From: Paragorgia papillata
Lineage: Eukaryota; Cnidaria; Anthozoa; Scleralcyonacea; Coralliidae
DNA length: 64,000 bases
Direction of reading: 5' to 3'
Assembly (NCBI GenBank): GCA_035771165.1
Contig: JAWNZC010000470.1
Location: 3,923,501 to 3,987,500, forward strand
In this document: positions 11,070 to 22,700 of the stretch, piece by piece
Position numbering within the stretch: the stretch's first letter is position 1
Layout: every line of letters begins with the position of its first letter
Program-made: the position numbers and the translations under genes
The notes under the pieces: model-generated
Database searches by the model: none
Seen by the model: the letters and a program-made list of their open reading frames with translations, nothing else
What the model was told of the DNA's origin: nothing

Positions 11070-13616
11070 CTAGATACAATGAATGGATTAAAATATAAAT
11101 TCTACAGTTTTCATGACAAAAACTGAATAAAAAACGATGAAACAACTAAATAAAAATGTATTCAGAATATGTGTAAGAAATATATATTGTATATATGCCA
11201 ATGGAACCAATGTCTGGAACCATTTATGAGAAGTATCAAACGAAATCTGCGAGTCGTGGAATTTGAGATGCTATAGAAATCTTAATCTGGTATTTTTAGA
11301 AAACGTTTTATCGTGAGGATGCCCTTTGATCTAAAGTCCGATATTAGAGGAGAAAAACTGGATAGGTAAGTGACCTATACTAAGAAGGCTTCTGATTGGT
11401 TTAGATAACCTAACCCAACATCAATTTCCATATTAACATCCTGAATTATATAAACAATTAAACTTCTAACCCTAATCCCAACCTTAAGTAAAACAGTTGA
11501 TTTAAATTTTGTATTTTACCACCGTAGTCTACGTGATTACGTCATTTCTGGAATTTGTATAGGTAATCGCATGGGGCCGAGGAAAATTAAGGTTTAATTT
11601 TACGAGTGTTTTCAAAATTTTACAAAATTGCCCGAGTCGCAATGCAACGAGGGTAATTTGTAAGATTTTGTAAACACGAGTGAAATTAATATGGTCATGG
11701 AAAGTCAACAGACTACCAGAAAATTAAACAGTGGTAAAACCCTTTTAATAAGCCTTGAATGAAGAGGGAAAGGAATTAAACTAAAACGATATTCAAACAT
11801 AATTATAAAGTGCTTTTTGCTGTTTTTGTTTTAAAATTAATATATAATAATTATAATTATTAGTGCTATTATTATTATTATTATCACCGTCGGATTTGAG
11901 TCCATTCTTCACCGCAAAGCCACCCGTAAGAAACACAAATATCTCGATTTAGTTAACGAAAAACAAAGAAACTATGAAAAGTAGGCCGGCGGCTGTGGGT
12001 CAAAAACTAACCTAGAAATGAAGTTTCGCTGGACACATTTAAAGAATAAGATTTCTTTAGTGAAAATGCATTTAAATGCGATGCAGATGCCAAATCAACT
12101 AATTGGCCCCGGAGTTAACAACCAGTTTGGTCAAAAGGGGTGGTGGTGCTAAATAATGACGTCATCTGTTGTTGGAAAAAATATAAATTTTGGAAATCTG
12201 CAAGTTAAACACGTCTGCCAGATAGATCTATATAAGTGGACAAAAAAACTCAATTGCACTAATTACTTTCAGTCATTCGTTACAGAAATATCGTACACCA
12301 AAGTTTTTGAAAATTGCTGGCTAAGCATTTTTTGTTTGTTTTATATGTCCAAATGGTTCATTTCAAATCCTTTATTTTTCTACCAGTAAAGTTCCTGTTA
12401 ACAGATCATCTCCTAGAGAAAGGCTTAAAAGATTTACATAGCACTAGTATCTTTAATTCGGCACTCCAGTGTGTGCATCAAAAGATGGTAAATTTCTTTA
12501 AAAATGTGGAGTAAAATTTGGAGAGCAAGCAAAAATTAAATTTTCTGCCACACTCCTAAGCATTCAATGAATCATCCAGATCCTTAAAAATTAAGCGTAG
12601 TATCAAAATGCCACTTCAATCAATAGTATATCAAAGCAAAAGAACAACTAAACGCTTATTTTGTAGTACAGTAATGACCTTTCTGAGGTGCCTAAAAACT
12701 GGACAATTAAAATAGTTGTGGCAGAAATGAAGAAATAATTAGCAACGTTTAATGGACGTTTAATTTTAACTTGATTTCCACAGTTTGTCGATTACCATTT
12801 TAAGAGAAAAACTATCATCCTTTAATGGACAGACTTGAGTGCTGAATTTAAGGTACTAGGGCAAAATAAATATTTTAGACAATTCTCTTAAAGATGGTCT
12901 CTCAATAGAAGCTTTGCTGGTAGAAAAATAAACGAGTTACAATGAACCATTTAGAGATACAAAATAGATAAAAAATGCTTAGTCAGCATTTTTCAAAAAC
13001 TTTGGTCAACGATATTTCCGTAACGAATGACTGAGAGTAATCAGTCCAATTGAGTTTTTTTGTCCACTAATCTAGATCTATCTGGCAGAAATGTTTAACT
13101 TGCACATTTCCAAAATTTATATTTTTTCCAACAACAGGTGACGTCATTATTTAGCACAACCCCCCTTTTGACCAAACTGGTTGTTAACTCCGGGGCCAAT
13201 TAGTTGATTTGGCATCTGCATCGCATTTAAATGCATTTTCACTAAAGAAATCTTATTCTTTAAATGTGTCCAGCGAAACTTCATTTCTAGGCTAGTTTTT
13301 GACCCACAGCCGCCGGCCTAAAGGTTAAGTTCATAAATCTATCTCTGAGTGCACTTGGAATTTTCGGACAGTCATCAATGGATTTCATTGAAATGCTAAA
13401 AGACTTTAAATTCGACACTCCCTGTAGAAAGTATATCGTAAACAAAATCATCAACATATCAATAAGAACCTCGTATTATGTATTTTGTCGACGTAACAAA
13501 GAATGGAATAACCCGAAACTAATGACATTCTAAGATTTTTATTCTCATGTAGCATCAGTTCAAATAGTCAGTGGTAAACTACCTGTAAAAGCGAGGTTTA
13601 ATGACTTTACAGTTTA

Positions 13617-13700
<84 letters not shown>

Positions 13701-16700
13701 GTGAATTACGCTATTCGTACAAAGAGCGTGGTTGACCTTTTCACATATTAAGTATGCATTGACACACGAAACATGGTTTTCACAAATATATATTTTTTTG
13801 GGTGGAGTGGGCAAACTCACATGCAGTGGGCAAACTCGGGTAGAGAGTGTAATCTTGGGTGGAGTGAGTGGGCAATATGCAATCTTGGGTGGAGTGAGTG
13901 GGAAAACTTGGGTGGAGTGGGCTCTTTTTGGGTGGAGTGGGCAAACTCACATGCAGTGGGCAAACTCGGGTAGAGAGTGTAATCTTGGGTGGAGTGAGTG
14001 GGCAATTAGCCTACGCCATAGACGTTCGGAAAATCCCCGGAGTAGAACGTCTATGAATCAGCTCCGTAATTCTTGTTCTGTGACGTCGTCTGTCCGCATG
14101 GATTCCGGGGACGCTCTCTGATTGGCCAAATATTTATACACGATATTCAATTGGTTAATTACAACTGCTCCGTTTTGAATGTTTTGTTGTTTACCAGGCA
14201 GACAAAGGCAACGGACGTTTTGACTCGTCCGCTTCAACGCATTAATCGAAACTGTACCAAAGCACGGACTAAAATGAGTTCGTTAATTCTTTTAGAAGCT
14301 TTTATAGTCGGCGTAATGTTGTTTGAGAACTATCAAACAGCCGAAAAAGATGCGGGACTGAACTTGTGAATCGCTTCAAACATCACAGTGAAATACGACA
14401 CTTATAATACGACCTTTGCTCCTCGATGTTTGTTTTTGTTTTATTACCTTCCTACGAAGCTCAGAGTATCCTATTTATCGATTAGAGTTTCTTTCTTCAT
14501 ATAGATTCTTAAGTGGTTAGTATAAATTGATGTAGATTTCAATTTCCTAGCGAATACTCGTTAGTCGTTGACCCTCGCTGTAATTATTGCTGAATTGCAA
14601 ATTAATCGGAATAAATAACAGAACACGGAATTTGGCGCTGATTCGCAGACGCTCTAAATCCCCCCTTGTTTGGAATCCCCCTAGAGCCCTAGAGCGTCTG
14701 CACGCAGGCTAGTGGGCAATATGCAATCTTGGGTGGAGTGAGTGAGCAAACCTGGGTGGAGTGAGTGAGCAAACCTGGGTGGAGTGGGCTCTTTTTGGGT
14801 GGAGTGGGCAAACTCGGGTGGAGTGGGCAATCTTGGGTGGAGTGGGCAATCTTGGGTGGAGTGAGTGGGAAATCTTGGGTGGAGTGAGTGGGCAATCTTG
14901 GGTGGAGTGAGTGGGCAACCTCGGGTGGAGTGGGCAAACTTAGGTGGAGTGAGGAAACTCGGGTGGAGTGGGCAATCTTGGGTGGAGGGGCAATCTTGGG
15001 TGGAGTAGGGGAGTGACATATTAGCCATAGACTGCATAGAGTTGCCTGTGGAGTAGGCTAAAGGTTTTTGTCCAATTTGAGGCAGCATTTCACTTACGAT
15101 AGTAACTTCTAGTTTTTGTATATTTAACATATCAAAAACTTTTTTATTTTACATGTGACTTTAATAATAATACAAAAAAGAAAATATCTGATTCACATGA
15201 AAAATGTCGTATAAAATGTTTAAAATTACTACTCCTTGTCCACTTCCTCTTTACGTACTATTATACTTGTATATGCATGACCTTAACATTTACGCAAACT
15301 GCAGGGTTCCCATACTAATACATTTATATCGGGTTCACGTCCAGCTGATTTTATCGACTTTATTGTACTATGTACGTGTTTGTCAGTCCATCCCTGCCGT
15401 CTAACCATTACGAAGGGAAGAATTATTATTATGGAATGGAAGTTGTTAATAATCACGGTCGGAGTCAGACGTGCTATTTTCAGCTCCCGCCGAACAACAA
15501 AATTTAGTTTATTTAGCCTATTTTAGACTAGCTTATATGTGCTCCTGCAGATAGTTTTCATTGGAGTCCCGGCAATATTAGTGAAATCTATCTATGTACT
15601 TTGAACTGGTTTGAATTAAACTTTTGATAAAAATTAGACCGCTGCTAGCTCGAGTGGTTCAACGATGGCCGGTGTTAAAACTCGCTCGGGCAAAGTTGAA
15701 GATGACGAGTCCGTCGCCAATCGAATGGATAATTATATCAGGAATTCGGATGTATTCAAAGGTGTTATAGCTAGTGTGGTAAATGTAGTTATTCAGGATG
15801 TAGTAAAACCACTACAAGCTGAAATTACTTCGCTTAAATCTGAAGTTAACATGCTCAAGACAAGACTATCTGCGACGAAGGCAATGGCGAACGACAACGA
15901 ACAATACTCGCGTAGAAACAACATTCGTATTTTTGGGCTAGCTGAGGAAGCCGGAGAGAATTGTTATGATGTGGTGCTTGGTTTTTGTGAAAACGAATTG
16001 AAAATTAATATGACCAGAGAAGAAGACCGTGCCCATCGTGTGGGCAAACCAGGGGCGGACTGGCTACCGGGCAGAGGGCCCCGGGCGATTTGCTGTAAAA
16101 GGGGGGTGCTGTAAAAGGGGGCCCGGTTTCCAAATCAAGTTGTTGTGGGTCTACACATGTAGGTTTTTTTTTAAAATTTGGGTCTCTGAAATGGCATTTC
16201 CCGCATTCTGACAGCAGTTTTGAGCAAACTTTTAATAGTTTTAAAACATGTTTGTTATGGCACATTTCCTCATTGTTAACAAAGATTTTGTCCAAATTAG
16301 GCTTTGAATAGTATATTAAATGTTAAAATATGCATGGACTGTAAGGTCAAAGCCTGTTAAGGCCTGAGGGTTACCAATAAAAACAAAGGACGACGCAGTT
16401 CCGTACGCATTCTTTCCCATGCGCTAACCACTTATCGACTATACAACGTATATTTTAATATGATTGTAGATCAGATGTTTGAAGCGTTTCAAACTTTTCA
16501 GATCCACATTTTCTTTTTGAGTAAACTCAACAAATTATAAAGAACGACTCTATATTAGGAGGGTAAAAAGAGGAAGATTGGTACATGCACTTCCCTCCAA
16601 CTCTACGGACCCTAAACATTGTTCTCTTTTCAGAGGAGCTGCTTCTTGCAAGTCGTCCACCTATTTTTACGCCTTAATGAACTGGTTTTATATTAATGGA

Positions 16701-19700
16701 GTAATTATATTTTATTAATTGCTTTCTTCATAATTCCGGAACTGGAAATGTCGGAAGAAACTATAGCTTCCACTATAAACGCTAGATAATTATTTTATCC
16801 TAAGCATGTATTTCCTGATTGATACATAATTGATACATAGATTTTAATAATTCATGAAGAAAACACAAAGGAAATCAGTACCGTGTCGGTGGTTTGGATA
16901 TCGGAGGAAGAAATTACATAAATTAAGCAAACTTTCATCTTGATTTTCTCTTAAAATACTGAATTGTTTGAGATGCTATATCATACACTCGGACGAGTGT
17001 TTCATCAGGATATCCAAGCACCGAGACGTTTGTTGAGTGAGTGAGTGAGTGAGTGAGTGAGTGAGTGAGTGAGTGAGTGAGTGAGTGAGTGAGTGAGTGA
17101 GTGAGTGAGTGAGTGAGTGAGTGAGTGAGTGAGTGAGTGAGTGAGTGAGTGAGTGAGTGAGTGAGTGAGTGAGTGAGTGAGTGAGTGAGTGAGTGAGTGA
17201 GTGAGTGAGTGAGTGAGTGAGTGAGTGAGTGAGTGAGTGAGTGAGTGAGTGAGTGAGTGAGTGAGTGAGTGAGTGAGTGAGTGAGTGAGTGAGTGAGTGA
17301 GTGAGTGAGTGAGTGAGTGAGTGAGTGAGTGAGTGAGTGAGTGAGTGAGTGAGTGAGTGAGTGAGTGAGTGAGTGAATGAGTGAGTGAGTAACAATTCTT
17401 TTATTGCCCCCTAAACAGAGGAGTGATTGTTTTAAAGTTATTTACATAATTAAAAAATTTCCGGGGGAGCATACCCCTGGACCCACCTAGAGGTGTCAAC
17501 CCCCTCTTTAAAAAAATCCTGGATCCGCCCCTGGGTTAGGTCCTCTGGATAAGTATTTCGTATTAAGAAAAAGGAAGACTTGTTCCAATATCATGACTTG
17601 CACGAAGACGCCGGTGACGATAAAGTAGAACATATGTGTCTTTATAATTTTTATATTCTAAGAACTCAATTTGTACTTTTGACTGTTTAGTATATGTATT
17701 CTTTATGTGTTTGCTCGTGTTTTTGCTTTTTATTTGACAATCGCGATATGGTCTGGAAACTCAGCTAAAGTCTTTGTTCTATCTTTTTGTTCGCCTTTAT
17801 GCATTTTTGTGCACGGTGCACGGTCACTGAACACATTGTATTTTAGTATAATAAACGAATTGTCCAATAGCAACGTTTCAGTTCAATTACTCAACCGTGC
17901 TATTTAAATATTAATAAACCTAAAACAAAGGATGTGCACGGTGTAAGGTACGGTTCAACATAAAATCACAGCTCATTATAGGCGCTTTGAAGTTTGCCGA
18001 GTTTCCAGACCATATCTCGATTGACTATGGGCGGAAGGTACCATATGATGGGGGTTAATTTAGAAGTGTATAGAGCAGCAAATGGGGCGTTTAATTGCTC
18101 CACTTATATTACAAGCAGATATGTTTTCCGATCTTTTATGTTATCTGCTATTAACTTATTTGTTCTAATATCAAGCTTGGGCATGCTTTTGTTAATTTCT
18201 GGTTCGGTTCATCCAAATCCGGGTCCCAGCAACCTTAATTTTTCACTTGCTCACTTAAATGCTAGGAGCCTAAAAAATACTGATAAGTTAAACGAAATAT
18301 CTATATATACTAGCTAATTTGCATGAATTTGATTTATTTGCTTTCTCTGAGACCCCGTTTACACGATGCCGGTACAATTTGAAAACGGAACAAAATCATG
18401 CCGGTGTGTAAATACAGGACAAAAAGTCTTGCGTTTACACAGAATTGGTATGCGTGGGGGCGGTGTCGCTCTTTATGTTAAGGAAAATATTTCCGTGAAA
18501 AGGAGTGACGATCTTGAATCACCTAATTTAGAACTTTTATGGTCCCAGTGTAATGTAAATAATTTTAGTATTCTTTGTAGAGTGTTATCGACCTCCTAAT
18601 CAGCTGGCCGACGATGAACGGGAATTTTTTGAATCCTTATACAATGGTGCTTTGATAGGATTGCTACTGGATTTGAAAGGTTCTCGGCCATCATTCTTCT
18701 ATAGGTGATTTTAACGCACATTTTAATTTTATTGATACCTTCTCTCCCAACACTGATGTCGGTAATACATTTTTCAACTTTTTAGAATGCAATAATTTGT
18801 ACCAGATGATTAATGAGCCGACGCGAATTACTTCGTCAGGGGAATCTATTCTTGAATCTTGATTTAATTATTTCTACTGTCAGTCCACCTGCCAATTGTG
18901 ATCATAATATTGTTTATGCCATCTTAAATATCCGTTCATATAAACCTAGAGTTTTCATAAGAAAAGGTTGGGACTTTAGAAACGTTGATACTGAAAGTCT
19001 TAACAGAACATTGTCCAATGCGAATTGGGATGCAGTTTTTTGTGAATCAAATCATGGTATTGATGTTGTGTATGATAATTTTTTTTTCTTGTTTGTTAGT
19101 ATAGTTGAATCCTTTGTAATACGTAAAAGTATTATAGTTCGCCCGCGTGACAAATCGTGGATAACAAACGAAATTCATCGTTCATTTCGCAAGCGTAATC
19201 GGTTATTAAAAGTTTATTCTAGGACCAAATCAAGTCACAGTTGGGAAAGATATCGTGTGCAAAGGAATTTTGTAGTTCGGTTGATTCGAGTTGCCAAGAG
19301 CAATTATGATGACAAATTAAACCAAATTCTTTGTGACCAACAAACTTCTGCTAAAAAATGGTGGAGTCTTGTAAAATCTGCGTATGGTAATAAGTGTCAT
19401 ACTGCTATTCCTGCTATTTCTGATGGTAATATTCTTATTTCTGTGCCCAAAGAGAACTAGCTGATCCTTTTAATAATTATTTTGCGAGTCAGTCCTGTAT
19501 TCCTAACGCTGAGACTGCAGAAATTCCATTTATTGAACCTTGTTCTCCCGACGTCATCGCCTCTATTTCAGCTGATGAGGAATCAGTATATAATTTGTTA
19601 TCCACGGTAAATGTTGCTAAGGCATGCATGTGGATGTGATGGCATATAAGCAATAGGATGATTAAATTTTGTAGTGCAGGTCTTTGTAAAGTATTTACTC

Positions 19701-22700
19701 GTTTAATAAACTTATCTATTATTAGCCTTGGCCAATTCCCTAGTGCTTGGAAACTTGCAAACGTTCTGCCCTTATTTAAAAAAGATAAGTAGGCAACTTA
19801 AGTCTAATTATCGTCCTGTTTCACTCTTATCTTGCCTGTCTAAGATATGCGAGAAAGTCGTTTTTATACATTTGTATCAGTAATTTTCTTGTCAAAATAG
19901 GTTTATTCTATACATTTCAATTTCAACAAAAAACTAGAAAGTTACCAAATGGAAAATATGTATACAACTACAAGGATAAATAAACATCACTAAAAATGGA
20001 GAGCGTGGAGATCGCTTTTACTAACTCTGGTAGTGGTTTCTATTTTACGGTTTGTGTTCTTTATCACTCATATAAAGTGACAAAAAAACTTCAGACTGTT
20101 CGCTATTATGAATTTCGTTTATATTATTGTGTTCACACTACATATATTTAACTTTTGGAGGGGGGGGGGGCAAATCCGCCAACGGGGGTCCATATTTACT
20201 AGTAGATTTGGGGGTGTCCAAATTAACTTGTAGTTAACTTTGTAGGGGGGTCCAAATTAACTGGGACACCGGTTTTCGCCCAGGCGATTCAACCGTAATG
20301 CAACTTGTTTATATTGTTCATAGAATTTATGAAGCTCTTGAGAGAGGTCATGAGATCACGGCTGTTTTCCTTGATATATCCAAGGCCTTCGATAAAGTCT
20401 GGCATCGCGGTCTACTTGCTAAACCTAGTAATTTGGGAATTAAAGGAAATTTATTCAGATGGTTTGCCAGCTACCTCTCAAATCGTAAACAAAGAGTTAT
20501 TATTGAGGGTGTTAATTCGGACTGGTGCGATATTGAAGCTGGTGTACCTCAAGGCTCTGTCCTTGGACCGCTGTTATGTCTTATTTATATTAATGATATA
20601 CCCAGTTCTGTTGATTCTGATTGCTTTTTATTTGCCGATGATTGTTTTCTATTAGAGGAAATTCAATCTCCTAATTCTAGTGCTTTTATTCTTAATAATG
20701 ATTTGACAGCAATATCATTGTGGGCAAATCAGAGTCGAAGACTAAGTTGATGGTCTTTTCGACTAAAAGGAACAGGCCTGATCACCCACCTCTACTCATG
20801 AATAATGTCGTAAGTGAGGATGTCTCAGTACATGAGCATCTTGACCTAACTCTATCGTCGGACCTTTCCTGGAGGCCACATATTTTTAAGATTCATCAAG
20901 AAGCTTCAAAAAAATCAAATATGCTAAAACCTTTGAAATATAAATTAAGTCGTTATACACTTGATGTGTTATATAAATCTCTAGTGCGTTCAACTTTGGA
21001 ATATGCTGACGTGGAATGGGACGGTTGTTCCACCACTGATACAACCTCGTACCCAGGGTCTTACCTCCGCTCCCCCTTCCCCCTCGCTGCGGAAAGACCC
21101 TGGTACATGCTGGTCACGTGTCGTCTATCAAAATTTTCGACTGTGGGAGTGTCCCCTGCGTATCAATGCTTGACCTCGCTGGAATAGTCGAAGAAATGCA
21201 TGTATACGTATCTTGTTTTGTTTTCTGGTATTAGATTTTGAAATGAATCGTTAAACCGGTGATACGATTTTAAAATTGAAGCAAGTTGTTTTGACAGCTA
21301 TTGTTTTTAGTTTATAATAAATCGCTGTGTTTTTTTTAAGTTTACAATGAAGAAAGTTTTTTTGATGTTCCCATTCGTTTAATAATCGTCAACCTGGGTG
21401 CTTAAATTATACAATATATAGTCGATTAATCGATATCTTAATTTTTCTATTTATATAAACTCCAGTTACTCCGCAAATTTGATCTTTCGTCGCTTGATCA
21501 TGAAATATGAATACGCCACTACGAAAACTGTTGCCGCTCCTCCATTCGGCAAAGTATATTAAAATATCGAACAATAGTATTAATCAACGACAAATAAACA
21601 AAAATAAACAGTACTAAAATAGTAAAATATTTGAAACCAAGATCATTCTATAATGCTATAGCAAGACACTAGACACATTTAATAAGGCAAAGGTGAAATG
21701 TTGAACCTTTGTTGTCATCTGTCTGCATTTCTGAATGCGCTGTGTTGTTTACTTAAAGAAATAGTACTTTCAGTAGACTTCAAGAAAGCGAGCGAGTCTT
21801 ATCGATTTTTCTGCTTCTTTGCTGTCACAAACTTCTTGTCCGATAAAGAAACCCCCGTTGTTGAATACCACACGCGAAAGCTGCCGTTATATTTAAGTGA
21901 ATACGTCCAGTTAAAAGCCTCGTGATTCGAATGCTTAAAACGAATATTCTCCCATCAATAACACATGTCGCCAGCGCTACAAAGCCAGCAAAATATTGAT
22001 CTTTGAGACTTTGACATTCTTATTAAATTATATCTCGTTTCGGATTGTTTCTCCAAGCCGTTGTGCACCTTTCGTGAGTCATGACATTTCATCTGGCCAG
22101 ATGTTTTGCGTTTTGTATAACACTACTCCGGTCGGTAAGTCGAGAAAGTTTTTTGTACCACCCTACCCACACTAAATTTATTTTGTACCGCCCATATTTT
22201 GGGCAGCACGTGACCAGCGTGTACCAGGGTCTTTCCGCAGCGAGGGGGGAGGGGGGAGGGGGAAACGGAGGTAAGACCCTGGGTACGAGGTTGCCACTGA
22301 TAGTGATTTATTGGAAAGTTTGCAAATTGCAAGTCTCAGAAGAAAGGTCCATAAATTGTGTTTGATGTACAAAATGTTTTTTTAATTTGCGCCTCCTTAT
22401 TTATTTGAGCTTTGTCCTGTTACCGTCAATGAGAGATCAAGTTATGGTCTTCGTACTTCTAATGATATTAGTTCACCTTTTGTTCGGACTGAAAGACATA
22501 AGAAGTCTTTTCTATTTTCGGCAATTCAATTGTGGAGTCGTTTTCCTCTGGAAGTACAATTATCGTCTTCGCTAGGCATGTTTAAGCACTTGCTTTTCAA
22601 ACACTTTGATTTTTCTCATTGCAATCCCTTGTTATATCATGGGAATCGCGTACAGTCTATTTTTCATACACGCTTAAGACTCAATAATAGCACTCTTAAC

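Noticed and set aside
12156..12514. Small plus-strand frames
   Set aside because: They lie within one arm of the foldback element 11984-13318 and are mirrored in the other arm.
14681..15130. Pro-Thr-His-Ser-Thr repeat frames on the minus strand
   Set aside because: They follow the GGGTGGAGT minisatellite and change frame with each unit-length variant.
16976..17395. Thr-His-Ser-Leu repeat protein
   Set aside because: Translation of a pure (GTGA)n microsatellite.
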